64,000 bases of DNA, from NCBI GenBank assembly GCA_963717695.1, contig CAVQWR010000005.1:1-64000 (forward strand). The letters run 5' to 3'. Below are positions 54,691 to 64,000 of this stretch, in pieces. This stretch comes from CAIWHR01 sp963717695. Its GTDB lineage: Bacteria > Pseudomonadota > Gammaproteobacteria > Burkholderiales > Casimicrobiaceae. The position numbers and the translations under genes are program-made. The notes under the pieces were generated by a model that saw only the letters and a program-made list of their open reading frames with translations, was not told the origin of the DNA and searched no databases. How positions within the stretch are numbered: position 1 is the first letter of the stretch; every line of letters begins with the position of its first letter.

Positions 54691-55611
54691 TCAGAACCTG
54701 ACCTGCAGCGTCGCGCCGAGCGCGGGACCGACCTTGTAGTTGTCGCTGTAGCGGCCGCTGCCGTCGGCGTTGTCGACCGAAAGCTTGCCGGTCGTCACGA
54801 GCGCGCCGTAGAAATCGAGGCGCACTTCCTTGCCGAACTTGCGCGACACGCGCAGGAAGAACGGGATGAAGCTGTTCTCGCCGATGCCGTTCGCCGTCGG
54901 CGCGTCCTGCGCGAGGCGGAAGCGATAGCTGCGATAGGCGAGGCCCTCGGCGTACTCCCACTGGTCGTCCGGCGTGTACACGACCTCGAGCCCGGCGCCG
55001 CCGATCGGCCCCGCGGCGAACGGGTTCGCGACCCGCCACTTCTCGTTGATCTTCCAGTCGATGACGAGGAAGGGCAGCACCTGCGTCTTGTCGATGCGGC
55101 GGAACGCGCTGATGCCGAGGCCGACGACGAGATCGGGCGAGAACGCCTTCGACACCGCGGCGACCGCGCCATAGGACATCGCGTCGCTCGTCTGGGCGCC
55201 GTTCTCGTACGCCCATTGCACGATCGGCGTCACGTTGAAGAAGAGGTCCGGCGAATACGCGTAGTTGAACGGGATCCCGATGCTGGCGGCGTTGAGGTTC
55301 TTCCACGGCGCAACGCCGCCGAAGGCCGTCGGCGAATCGAAATTCCACGACTGGTATTCGTAGCGCAGCTGAACCCCCGCCGAGAGCTGCGGCGTGAAGC
55401 TCCGCGCTAGATTCGCGCTGGCGATGCCGCCCGCCCAGTTGAAGCGACCGCCGCTGTCGAGGCTGGTGTTGAACTGGCCGAACGCCGTCAGCGAGGCGGA
55501 CGCGGTGACCCCGTCCTGCGACGGCTCGTCCGCGAATGCGAAGGACGAGACAAGCGCCGCGCATAGCGCGGCGGCGATGGCGGCATAACGGGCACGACGG
55601 TGCTGCTGCAT
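54691..55611 (-). CDS. Outer-membrane beta-barrel protein
   Basis: A 306-residue protein with a signal peptide (AAIAAALCAALVSSFAFA) and a beta-rich body of alternating aromatic strands (QLRYEYQSWNF, FNYAYSPDLFFNVTPIVQWA, YRSYRFRLAQ). It ends with a C-terminal Phe (LGATLQVRF), as in BAM-assembled outer-membrane proteins. It resembles the DUF6268/MetA-type proteins sometimes annotated as transporters, without proof of transport. It stands alone before the dcw cluster, on the opposite strand. Confidence 0.7.
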   Translation of the reverse strand: MQQHRRARYAAIAAALCAALVSSFAFADEPSQDGVTASASLTAFGQFNTSLDSGGRFNWAGGIASANLARSFTPQLSAGVQLRYEYQSWNFDSPTAFGGVAPWKNLNAASIGIPFNYAYSPDLFFNVTPIVQWAYENGAQTSDAMSYGAVAAVSKAFSPDLVVGLGISAFRRIDKTQVLPFLVIDWKINEKWRVANPFAAGPIGGAGLEVVYTPDDQWEYAEGLAYRSYRFRLAQDAPTANGIGENSFIPFFLRVSRKFGKEVRLDFYGALVTTGKLSVDNADGSGRYSDNYKVGPALGATLQVRF

Positions 55612-56058
55612 GCAATGACTCCGTGACGGGAAGCTCGCGAGGGAAGGGACATCGCCGCGGTGCAAGGGCAGGCGGGGCGATTTGACGGCGGGGCGATTCT
55701 ACCGCACGCGAAACAGGTCGCCCCGGTATGCGCCTTGGACACGGCGCCGCCATCGGCCCATTCCGCTGGCATGAAGCGGACGGCATCAGCGCCGAACGTC
55801 ATGGGCACGCACGCGTTCGGGGTCCCGCATACACGGACCGACCCCGAACGTTTGGTGACGGCGGCGTGCGAAGACGTCCTTTTCACTCAGGAAGGTGGGG
55901 CGAAACTCAATCCGTCGAACGATCGTACGGTTTTCCCAAAAGACGCAGTTTGATGCTGTCAAGTTACTTTCGATTTCACCGGTAAATTATTGATTTGTAA
56001 TGAATATGAAATTTCGGCAACAGTTCGTCTAAGTCCTTGTTCGAAAAACGAAAAAGGG
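55612..56058. other. Intergenic region upstream of the dcw cluster
   Basis: About 450 bases with no convincing gene. It becomes strikingly AT-rich from about 55,950 (for example AAATTATTGATTTGTAATG), in contrast to the surrounding GC-rich sequence, consistent with a strong promoter region for the divergent dcw operon and the outer-membrane protein gene. An inverted repeat lies at 55,814-55,850. Confidence 0.6.
55814..55850. repeat. Perfect 11-bp inverted repeat upstream of dcw
   Basis: CGTTCGGGGTC (55,814-55,824) and GACCCCGAACG (55,840-55,850), separated by 15 bases. It could form an RNA hairpin or be a binding site; a TTT follows on the plus strand, but there is no plus-strand gene before it to terminate. 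Confidence 0.55.
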
Positions 56059-56088
56059 TTGACCGGCGCGCATTTGTTCCCCTATAGT
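56059..56088 (+). promoter_or_regulatory. Sigma70-type promoter of the dcw cluster
   Basis: TTGACC (56,059-56,064) and TATAGT (56,083-56,088) with an 18-base spacer, directly before the MraZ operator and about 115 bases before the mraZ start. It is in an AT-rich stretch. The -10 box overlaps the first MraZ repeat, so MraZ binding there should block transcription. Confidence 0.75.
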
Positions 56089-56121
56089 GGCAAAAGGTGG
56101 GAAAAAGTGGGTTTTGGTGGG
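56088..56121 (+). promoter_or_regulatory. MraZ operator: four TGGG/TGGC direct repeats, 10-bp period
   Basis: TGGC at 56,088, then TGGG at 56,098, 56,108 and 56,118, each exactly 10 bases apart on one face of the helix; a possible fifth, TGGC, is at 56,129. MraZ is known to bind TGGGN direct repeats with 5-base spacers upstream of its own gene and repress the dcw cluster. The match is close to exact. Confidence 0.85.
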
Positions 56122-56201
56122 GCATTCGTGGCTTGGCGGCGTAAAGGCGCCATCCACGTTAATGAGCACTTACCAACCCGACAGGCAAGGAGGAGCGGCA
56201 A

Positions 56202-56682
56202 GTGGCAAAGGCGGATGCGGCGAAAGGCGAGGCAACGGACGGGCACGCGGTGTTTCGCGGCGTCACGCAACTCGCGCTCGACGCCAAGGGCCGCCTCGCC
56301 GTGCCCGCGCGGCATCGTGATGCGCTGCCTGCGCTCGTCCTGACCGCCGATCCGTCGCGCTGTCTGCTCGTCTATCCGCGCGCAGCCTGGGAGCCGATCC
56401 AGGCGCGCCTCATGGCGCTGTCGTCGTTCGATCCGCAGATCCGCGCGCTGCAGCGGCTCCTCGTCGGCCACGCCGACGACGTCGAGCATGGACGGCGCCG
56501 GGCGCATTCTCGTGCCGCCCGCGCTGCGCCAGTACGCGGGCCTCGACCACCACGTCGTGCTCGTCGGGCAGGGCAACAAGTTCGAGCTGTGGGATGAGGT
56601 GCGCTGGCAGGACGCCACGGCGCGCGCGCCCGCGTTCCCGGCCGGCGCGCTGCCGCCCGAGCTCGACGGCTTCTCGCTCTGA
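56202..56682 (+). CDS. mraZ: MraZ transcriptional regulator (one frame change)
   Basis: From a GTG at 56,202 with an AAGGAGG ribosome site, MraZ reads as VFRGVTQLALDAKGRLAVPA, CLLVYPRAAWEPIQARLMAL and, after one extra base near 56,487, MDGAGRILVPPALRQYAGLD. The total is about 160 residues, slightly longer at the N-terminus than usual. MraZ has two AbrB-like DGR-type half-sites and represses the dcw cluster; the operator lies upstream. The extra base falls between the two halves and is probably an error, since mraZ is well conserved. The stop overlaps the rsmH start (TGATG). Confidence 0.9.
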
Positions 56683-57656
56683 TGACCGATGGCACCCACG
56701 TCCCCGTCCTGCTCGAAGAAGCCGTGGCGGCACTGGCGATCCGGGGGGGCGGCACCTACGTCGACGCCACGTTCGGCCGCGGCGGGCATGCGCGCCGGAT
56801 TCTCGCCGCGCTCGCACGGCAGCGGCCGCCTCGTCGCGCTCGACCGCGACCCCGAGGCCGAGCGCGCGGCGAGCGCGATCGACGATCCCGCCTTCACGTT
56901 CCGCCGCGCCTGGTTCTCGGAACTGCCCGAGACGCTCGCGGAGCTCGGCATCGCGCACATCGACGGCGCGCTGCTCGACCTCGGCATCTCCTCGCCGCAG
57001 ATCGACGACGCGGAGCGCGGCTTCTCGCTGCGCGGCGACGGCCCGCTCGACATGCGGATGGACCCCACGCGCGGCGAATCCGCTGCCGCATTTCTCGCGC
57101 GCGCCGATGTGCGCGAATTGACGGAGGTGATACGCGACTATGGTGAAGAACGGTTTGCTCAATCGATTGCAAGAGCGATTGTTGCGGCTCGCGCGAACGC
57201 ACCCGTCGACCGGACGCGGCAGCTGGCCGAGATCGTGGCCAAAGCCGTCGGCGCGCGCACGCGGGGTGATTGGCGTCAGGATCCGGCCACGCGCACGTTC
57301 CAGGCTCTTCGGATTTTCGTCAATCGGGAACTCGCAGGAGCTCGCGCTGACGCTGCCGCGCATCGTCGCGCTGCTGGCGCCGGGCGGACGCCTCGCGGTG
57401 ATCAGCTTCCACTCGCTCGAGGATCGCATCGTCAAGCGCTTCATGGCGTCGTCGTCGCAGCCATGCGGCGGCGACCCGGCGCTCGCGCGGCTCCCGATCG
57501 CCGACCGGCTGCTGCCGGGCGCGCCGCTCGTGCTCGTCGGGCGCGCGATCCGCGCGTCCGACGACGAGGTCGCGCGCAATCCGCGCGCGCGCAGCGCGAC
57601 GCTGCGCGTCGCCGAGCGCACCGCGCATCCGCTGCCGGCCGCGCTGACGCCCGCGC
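56682..57656 (+). CDS. rsmH: RsmH 16S rRNA m4C1402 methyltransferase (frame-broken)
   Basis: RsmH (MraW) methylates N4 of C1402 in 16S rRNA using SAM. The pieces are THVPVLLEEAVAALAIRG and YVDATFGRGGHARRIL (start frame), LVALDRDPEAE and LDLGISSPQIDDAERGFSLR (second frame, after an extra base near 56,814), then LTLPRIVALLAPGGRLAVIS and FHSLEDRIVKRFM (third frame, after an extra base near 57,334). The second frame also carries DMRMDPTRGES, typical of the family. The C-terminus is not cleanly resolved before ftsL at 57,657. The gene is essential-like in position and normally intact, so the extra bases are probably errors. Confidence 0.88.
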
Positions 57657-57929
57657 ATGGTGCGCGTCAACCTCCTGCTGCTCGTGATCCTCGTCGTCTG
57701 CGCGCTGTCGCTCGTGACGTCGCGGCACCAGGCGCGCAAGCTCTTCGTCGATCTCGAGCGCGAGCAGGCGCGCGCCCGCGCGTACGAAACGGAATACGGT
57801 CAGCTGCAGCTCGAGCAGTCGACGTGGGCGATGCCGGCGCGGGTCGAGAAGATCGCGCGGAACAGCTCAGGATGCGGCTGCCCGGATCACGGACGCATCG
57901 CCGCCGTGCCGGCCGAGGACGCGAAATGA
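57657..57929 (+). CDS. ftsL: FtsL cell-division protein
   Basis: A 90-residue protein with a single membrane helix (VNLLLLVILVVCALSLV) and a periplasmic coiled coil (ETEYGQLQLEQSTWAMPARV). FtsL bridges FtsB and FtsQ with FtsW-FtsI at the division site. A short stretch near 57,857-57,882 reads NSSGCGC, whereas the neighbouring frame gives the expected EQLRMRLP, so one base is probably missing and one extra there. The stop overlaps the ftsI ATG. Position between rsmH and ftsI supports the call. Confidence 0.85.
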   Translation: MVRVNLLLLVILVVCALSLVTSRHQARKLFVDLEREQARARAYETEYGQLQLEQSTWAMPARVEKIARNSSGCGCPDHGRIAAVPAEDAK

Positions 57930-59666
57930 GAGCGGCGGCCATCCAGCGCGGCGCGGCGCGGCGCCGCCGGCGCTGCCGCGTTTTCGCGCGCCGATCGTCT
58001 TCGGGTCCTCGCGCTGGCGCTGGTCGCGCTGGTCGGGCGCTCGCTCTACCTGCAGTGGGTCGACAACGAGTTCCTGCAGGAGCAGGGCAGCGCGCGCTAC
58101 AGCCGCGAGATCGAGGTTCCGGCGCACCGCGGACAGATCGTCGACCGCTTCGGCGAGCCGCTCGCGATCTCGACGCCGGTCAAGTCGCTGTGGGCGTTTC
58201 CGGCGCAGTTCGACGCCGCGCCCGCGGCACTCGGCGATCTCGCACGCTCCTCGGCACGTCGCCCGACGCGATCACGAAGAAGATCGAGGCGGCCGACGAC
58301 TTCGTCTACCTCGCGAAGCAGCTGCCGCCGGAGCAGTCGCCGATCGCGCGATGGCGCTCGGCATCAAGGGACTGCACGACCAGAACGAATATCGCCGCTA
58401 CTATCCCGCCGGCGAAACGATGAGCCACATCCTCGGCTTCACCGGCGACCACGACGTCGGACAGGAGGGCATCGAGCTCGCGCAGCAGGACTGGCTCGGC
58501 GGAAAGCCCGGCAGCCGCCGCGTGATCATCAACCGGCGCGGCGACGCGGTCGAGGACGTCGAGGCGATCCGCGCGCCGCAGGCCGGGCGCGATCTCGCGC
58601 TGTCGATCGACACGCGGCTGCAGTACCTCGCGTTCCGCGAGTTGAAAGCCGCCGTCGAGGCCAACAAGGCGAAGGCCGGCGGACTCGTGATTCTCGACGT
58701 CGCCGAGCGGCGAGATCCTCGCGCTCGCCAACTGGCCGACCTACAACCCAAACGCCCGCAACAAGGTGGCGCGCGAAAAGATGCGCAATCGCGCGCTGAC
58801 GGATGTCTTCGAGCCGGGCTCGACGCTGAAGCCGTTCACGATTGCCGCCGCGCTCGAGGCCGGCAAGGTCACGCCGGACACCATCATCCAGACGGCGCCC
58901 GGCACGCTGACGATCGGCCCGGCAACGATCCACGACGCGCACCAGAGCGGCGCGCTCACCGTCGAGCAGGTGATCCAGAAATCGTCGAACGTCGGCGCGG
59001 CGAAGATCGCGCTGTCGCTTCCCGCCGGAGACGATGTGGGAAATGTTCTCGAGCTCGGGGTTCGGCACGCCGCCGAAGACCGGCTTTCCGGGCGAGGTCG
59101 CAGGTCGCCTGCGCCCGGCGAAGACGTGGCGCCCGATCGAGCAGGCGACGATGGCCTACGGTCACGGCATCTCGGTCAATCTCGTGCAGCTCGCCCGCGC
59201 GTACACGATCTTCGCGACCGACGGCGAACTGAAGCCGGTGACGCTGTTCAAAACGAGCGGCGCAGTCGCCGGACGTCCGGTGCTGCGGCCCGAGACCGCG
59301 CGCGGAAGTGCGGCGGATGCTGGAGATGGCGGTGAGCCCGGGAGGCACCGCGCCCAAGGCGCAGATGCCGGGCTATCGCGTCGCGGGCAAGACCGGCACC
59401 GCGCACAAGAGCGACGGTCGCGGCTACACCGACAAGTACGTCTCGTCGTTCGTCGGCTTCGCGCCCGCGTCGGATCCGCGTCTCGTCGTCGCGGTGATGC
59501 TGGACGAGCCCGGCACGGGCGTCTATTACGGCGGCGACGTTGCGGCGCCGGTGTTCTCGACGGTGACGGGTGCTGCGCTCCGCATGCTCGGCGTGCCGTC
59601 CGACGCGCCGACCGACAACGATCGTCCTGCCGCCCGCCGGCCGCCGTTGCCGAGGAAGAGACCTGA
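57926..59666 (+). CDS. ftsI: FtsI (PBP3) division transpeptidase (frame-broken)
   Basis: The pieces join to one class B penicillin-binding protein. After a charged N-terminus comes the helix RVLALALVALVGRSLYLQWV and the pedestal HRGQIVDRFGEPLAISTPVK. The transpeptidase motifs follow: the SxxK site in FEPGSTLKPFTIAA, SxN in KSSNVGAAKIAL, and KTG in VAGKTGTAHKSD. FtsI crosslinks septal peptidoglycan. Frame changes lie near 57,968, 58,243, 58,347, 58,705, 59,027, 59,305, 59,620 and 59,640; most are single extra bases. The TGA at 59,664-59,666 overlaps the murE start. Since the motifs are all present and ftsI is essential, I read these as sequence errors. Confidence 0.9.
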
Positions 59667-61161
59667 TGGCCACGGTGCCGCCCGCCGAGGGATTCGGCGA
59701 TCGACGTCCCGGCGCTGCTGTCGCGCCTCAACGCGCGTCCGCGCCGCATCACCGCCGACAGCCGGCGGGTGCAGCCGGGCGACGCGTTCGCCGCGTTCCC
59801 GGGCGCGCATGCCGACGGCCGCGCGTTCATCGCGGACGCCGATCGCGCGCGGCGCGGGATCGGTGCTGTGGGAAGCGGCGCGGCTTCCAGTGGAACAGCG
59901 AGTGGACGCTGCCCAACCAGCCGGTGCCGAACCTCCAGGCGAAGCTCGGCGTGATCGCCGACTTCATCTACGGCAGCCCGTCGCAGGCGATGTGGATGAT
60001 CGGCGTCACCGGCACGAACGGCAAGACGTCGTGCTCGCACTGGATCGCCGAATCGCTCGACCGCACCGGCCAGCGCAGCGCCGTCATCGGCACGCTCGGC
60101 AACGGCCTCGTCGGCGCGCTACGAGCCGACGCTGTACACGACGCCGGACGCGGCGCTGCTGCACGAGCTCGTCGCGAAGTACAAGTCCGAGGGCGCGCTC
60201 ATGCGTCGCGATGGAGGTGTCGTCGCACGGCCTCGACCAGGGCCGCGTCAACGGCGTCGCGTTCGACGTCGCGCTTTTCACGAACCTGACGCGCGACCAT
60301 CTCGACTACCACGGCACGATGGCGGCCTACGGCGCCGCCAAGGCCAAGCTCTTTCACTGGCGCGGCCTCCACGCACGCGTGATCAACGTCGACGACGCGT
60401 TCGGCCAGAGCCTCGCCGACGACGCCCGCGCGCACGGCCGCAAGGTCCTGACATACGGGCTTTCCAGCGCCGACGTCGCCGCGACGGCGATCAACAACAC
60501 GGCACGCGGCATCGAGCTGTCCGTGGCGACGCCGTGGGGACGCGGCGACGTCGCGACGACGGTGTACGGGACGTTCAATGCGTCGAACCTGCTCGCCTGC
60601 CTCGGCGTGCTGCTCGTGAGCGACGTCGGGCTCGCCGATGCGCTGGAGGCGCTGTCGCACGTCAAGGCGCCGCCGGGGCGCATGCAGCAGCTCGGCGGCG
60701 GCGAGAACCCGCTGGTGATCGTCGACTACGCGCACACGCCGGACGCGCTCGAAAAGGTGCTGACGGCGCTGCGGCCTGGCGTGCCGAGCGGCGGCGATCT
60801 CGTCTGCGTGTTCGGCTGCGGCGGCGACCGCGATCCGGGCAAGCGTCCCGAGATGGGCCGCGTCGCGGGCGAGCGCGCCGACCGCGTGATCGTGACCACC
60901 GACAACCCGCGCAGCGAGGATCCTGCGGCGATCGCGAGCGGCATCGTCCGCGGCGTGCGCGAGACCGCCAACCGCCGCTGGACCGTCGATCTCGACCGCG
61001 CGACGGCGATCGCCGGCGCGATCTCCGGCGCGAAGCAGGGCGACGTCGTGCTCGTCGCCGGCAAGGGTCACGAGGACTATCAGGAAATCGCCGGCGTGCG
61101 CACGCATTTCTCCGACGTCGAGACCGCGCTCGCCGCCTTGAAGCGCCGGGGCGAAGCATGA
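59666..61161 (+). CDS. murE: MurE UDP-MurNAc-tripeptide (meso-DAP) ligase (frame-broken)
   Basis: MurE adds the third residue to UDP-MurNAc-Ala-Glu. The ATP site MIGVTGTNGKTSCSHWIAES is clear, as are LCVAMEVSSHGLDQGRVNG-type sequence (joined), FDVALFTNLTRDHLDYHGTM, KAPPGRMQQL and DYAHTPDALEKVL. The motif VTTDNPRSEDP contains DNPR, which marks meso-diaminopimelate-specific enzymes, as expected in a Gram-negative. Extra single bases lie near 59,697, 59,841, 59,884, 60,121 and 60,201; from 60,201 to the end the frame is clean. The stop overlaps the murF start. Confidence 0.9.
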
Positions 61162-62544
61162 TGGACACCGCCACCGCCGCGCGCGCGGTCGCCGGCCGCA
61201 TCGTCGGCGATTCGGTGCGCTTCGCGCGCGTCACCACCGACTCCCGCACGCTGCAGGACGGCGACCTCTTCGTCGCGCTTTCCGGCGAGCGCTTCGACGG
61301 CCACGACTTCGTCGCCGCAGCTTTCGAGCGCGGCGCCGTTGCCGCGCTGGTCGCCGCCGATCGCGCCGACGACTTCGCCGGCAACCTCGTCGTCGTCGCC
61401 GACCCGCAGGCCGCGCTTGGCGCGCTCGCGGCGCACTGGCGCCGCCAGTTCACGATCCCCGTGATCGTCATCGTCGGCAGCAACGGCAAGACGACGGTCA
61501 AGGAAATGCTCGCGTCGATCCTGCGCGCGCATTTCGGCGACGCGGCGGTGCTCGCGACGCAGGGCAACCTCAACAACGCGATCGGCCTGCCGCTGACGCT
61601 GCTGCGTCTTGCGCGCAGCGCATCGCGTCGCCGCGATCGAGCTCGGGATGAACCATCGCGGCGAGACCGCCACGCTGGCGGCGATCGCGCAGCCGACGAT
61701 CGCGCTCGTCAACAACGCGCAGCGCGAGCACCAGGAATTCATGAGCACGGTGGCCGAGGTCGCCGCAGGAGCACGCCGACCTGCTGCGCGTGCTGCCGGC
61801 GCACGGCGTCGCGGTGCTCAACGCCGACGACGCGCACGTCGACGCGTGGCGCGCCGCCGCGCGCGAGCGACACGACGTCAGCGTCATCGAATTCGGGCTC
61901 GACCGGGCCGCGGCGGTGCGCGGACGCGTGACGCCGGCCACCGACGGCATCGGCCTCGAGATCTCGACGGCAACCGGCGACGTCGAGTGTGGTGCTCGCG
62001 GTGCGCGGGCGCCACAACGCGAGCAACGCGCTGGCCGCCGCGTCCGCCGCGCTCGGCGCCGGCGCGTCGCTTGCGTCCGTTGCCCGCGGCCTGCAGGCGT
62101 TCCGGCCGGTCGCGGGCCGGCTCGCGTCACTGCGCGCCGCGAACGGCGCGACGATCATCGACGACACATACAACGCCAATCCGGATTCGGTGCGCGCGGC
62201 GATCGACGTGCTGGCCGCGGCGTCCGCGCCGCGCTGGCTGGTGCTGGGCGACATGGGCGAAGTGGGCGAGGGCGGGCCGGGATTCCATCGCGAGGTCGGC
62301 GACTACGCCCGCGCTTCGCGGCATCGAGCGGCTGCTGACGGCGGGGCCGCTCGCCGCCGAGGCCGCCGCGGCGTTCGGCGCGGGCGGCACGCATTTCGAC
62401 TCGGTCGAGGCGCTCGCGCGCGACGTGGCACGCACTGCACCGGCGGATGCGACGCTGCTGGTCAAGGGCTCGCGCTTCATGCGCATGGAGCGCGTCGTCA
62501 ACGCGCTCGCCGGCAAGCGCACTGATGCAGAGGGAGCGCACTGA
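61158..62544 (+). CDS. murF: MurF UDP-MurNAc-pentapeptide ligase (frame-broken)
   Basis: MurF attaches D-Ala-D-Ala to the UDP-MurNAc tripeptide. Clear sequence includes RVTTDSRTLQDGDLFVALSG, ERFDGHDFVAAAFERGAVAA, the ATP loop VIVIVGSNGKTTVKEMLASI, IELGMNHRGETATLAAIAQP, ATIIDDTYNANPDSVRAAID and LVLGDMGEVGEGGPGFHREV. Extra single bases lie near 61,610, 61,765, 61,988 and 62,310. It follows murE with overlapping start and stop, and its TGA overlaps the mraY ATG. The protein would be about 460 residues, normal for the family. Confidence 0.9.
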
Positions 62545-63697
62545 TGCTGCTGTGGCTCGCCGATCTGCTGGCGAAGGACGTTCGCGCGTTCAACGTGTTC
62601 GGCTACATCACGCTGCGCGCGGTGCTGGCGTGCATGACCGCGCTCTTCATCTCGTTCATCGTCGGGCCGCGGATGATCGGCTGGCTGTCGCGGATGAAGA
62701 TCGGCCAGTCGGTGCGCGACGACGGCCCGCAGACGCACCTCGTCAAGGCCGGCACGCCGACGATGGGCGGCGCGCTGATCCTCGTGTCGATCGCCGTGAC
62801 GACGCTGCTGTGGGGCGATCTCGCCAACCGCTTCGTCTGGGTCGTGCTGCTGGTCACGCTCGGGCTTCGGCGCGATCGGCTGGGTCGACGACTACCGCAA
62901 GGTCGTCCACCGCAATCCGAAGGGGCTGTCGGCCCGCGCAGAAGATCTTGTGGCAGTCGTTGATCGGGCTCATCGCCGCGGTCGTATCTCGCGTTCGCGG
63001 TGTCGGCGCCGGAGAACGTGACGCCGCAGCGGTATTCGTCGAATGGATGCAGAGCGGCTTCAGCGTCGCGGTGTCGCCGAAGACCGACCTCATCGTCCCG
63101 TTCTTCAAGTCGGTGTCCTACCCGCTCGGCATCTGGGGCTTCATCGCGCTCACGTACTGCGTGATCGTCGGCACGAGCAATGCGGTCAACCTGACCGACG
63201 GGCTCGACGGCCTCGCGATCATGCCGACGGTGATGATCGGCGCGGCGCTGGGCATCTTCGCCTACGTGAGCGGCAACGCGATCTTCGCGCGTTACCTGCA
63301 GTTTCCGCTGATTCCCGGCGCGGGCGAGCTCGCGGTGATCTGCGGCGCGCTCGCGGGCGCAGGGCTCGGCTTCCTGTGGTTCAACGCGTATCCGGCGGAA
63401 GTGTTCATGGGCGACGTCGGCGCGCTGGCGCTCGGCGCCGCGCTGGGCACGATGGCCGTCATCGTGCGCCAGGAGATCGTGCTCTTCATCATGGGCGGCG
63501 TGTTCGTCGTCGAGACGCTGTCGGTGGTCGTCCAGGTCGCCTCGTTCAAGCTGACCGGCAAGCGCGTGTTCCGCATGGCGCCGATCCACCACCACTACGA
63601 GCTCAAGGGCTGGAAGGAGAACCAGGTCGTCGTTCGCTTCTGGATCATCACGATGCTGCTCGTCCTGTTCGGTCTCTCCACGCTGAAGCTGCGCTGA
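62544..63697 (+). CDS. mraY: MraY phospho-MurNAc-pentapeptide translocase (frame-broken)
   Basis: MraY transfers phospho-MurNAc-pentapeptide to undecaprenyl phosphate, making lipid I in the inner membrane. Signatures are MKIGQSVRDDGPQTHLVKAG, TPTMGGALILVSIAVTTLLW, AVNLTDGLDGLAIMPTVMIG (active-site Asp pair), EVFMGDVGALALGAALGTMA and FRMAPIHHHYELKGWKE. Ten membrane helices are expected. Extra bases near 62,865, 62,938 and 62,984, and a further shift near 63,036, break the middle third. The frame is clean from 63,050 to the stop. It is followed by murD after 1 base. Confidence 0.92.
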
Positions 63698-63698
63698 G

Positions 63699-64000
63699 AT
63701 GAGCTTCGCAAGGACGCAATGCCGTCGTCCTCGGCCTCGGGCTCACCGGGTTCTCGCTGACGCGCTATCTGGTGCGGCAGGGCGCGTCGGTGCGCGTCGC
63801 CGACACGCGGCCCGCACCGCCGTTCGCGCCGCGGCTCGCGACGCTGCTGCCGCACGTGCCGCTCGCCACCGGCGAATTCACCGACGCGACGTTCGCCGGC
63901 GCCGACCTCATCGCGATCAGCCCGGGCGTTCCCGTCGCATCACCTGGCGATTGCGGCCGCCGTCGCGCGCGGCGCCGAGATCGTCGGCGACATCGAGCTG
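63699..64000 (+). CDS. murD: MurD UDP-MurNAc-Ala-D-Glu ligase, N-terminal part, cut by the window end
   Basis: MurD adds D-glutamate to UDP-MurNAc-L-Ala. After the ATG at 63,699 and one extra base near 63,717, the sequence reads AVVLGLGLTGFSLTRYLVRQ, GASVRVADTRPAPP, then ADLIAISPGVPV, which is the N-terminal UDP-binding domain of MurD. A second extra base near 63,938 precedes LAIAAAVARGAEIVGDIEL. The gene runs out of the window before the ATP-binding domain. Confidence 0.85.
   Translation, partial: MSFARTQCRRPRPRAHRVLADALSGAAGRVGARRRHAARTAVRAAARDAAAARAARHRRIHRRDVRRRRPHRDQPGRSRRITWRLRPPSRAAPRSSATSS

Noticed and set aside
56487..63940. Programmed ribosomal frameshifting as the cause of the dcw frame changes
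   Set aside because: There are about 30 events, no shared slippery heptamer and no consistent downstream structure. The same kind of shift occurs in unrelated genes in the left arm. Sequence error is simpler.

Overview
The window looks like two pieces of DNA joined near position 14,300. The left piece (about 1-14,300) is visibly lower in GC and carries part of a type VI secretion system (T6SS): TssM, TssL, two TssK genes, a PP2C phosphatase, a membrane-anchored lytic transglycosylase and some unfamiliar accessory genes. Its style recalls Acidobacteria, with low confidence. The right piece (14,300-64,000) is uniformly GC-rich and betaproteobacterial (Burkholderiales-like) in gene content and order. 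The urease accessory gene ureF is cut off exactly at the join, so a chimeric assembly is the simplest explanation; a real rearrangement is not excluded.

Layout of the right piece. A leftward urease operon ureD-ureA-ureB-ureC-ureE-ureF' (14.3-18.5 kb) is followed by a DUF1254 lipoprotein. A LysR regulator diverges from a doxX-gst-dioxygenase cluster (20.8-23.9 kb), followed by a glycosyltransferase and a coupled DUF6502/DUF5666 pair. At 27.9-30.9 kb lies a leftward bufferin-type RiPP operon: precursor (DUF2282), MNIO enzyme (DUF692), partner protein (DUF2063/HvfC), DoxX protein and a small membrane protein. It probably makes a modified, copper-binding exported peptide and is the most interesting system here. 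Next come DUF4258 and WYL genes, a MESH1-like hydrolase, an alpha/beta hydrolase and a TPR membrane protein. A rightward MmgE/PrpD, TRAP-binding-protein and D-2-hydroxyacid dehydrogenase cluster follows, then a 1072-residue MalT/SARP-type regulator.

From 42.6 to 56 kb there are small membrane proteins, a histone H1-like protein, a TetR regulator, exported proteins, a complete ABC importer with a LOG-like gene, an M3 oligopeptidase, a CBS protein, a TusA-like protein and an outer-membrane barrel protein. The window ends with the start of the dcw cell-division cluster: mraZ-rsmH-ftsL-ftsI-murE-murF-mraY-murD, preceded by a sigma70-like promoter and a 10-bp-periodic MraZ operator.

Sequence quality is uneven. 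Genes from 14.7 to 56.2 kb are open and full length. Both flanks (1-14.3 kb and 56.4-64 kb) are peppered with frame changes, mostly single extra bases in the dcw cluster. Because those genes are essential, I read these as sequence errors rather than biology. Products of affected genes are described after joining frames by eye.
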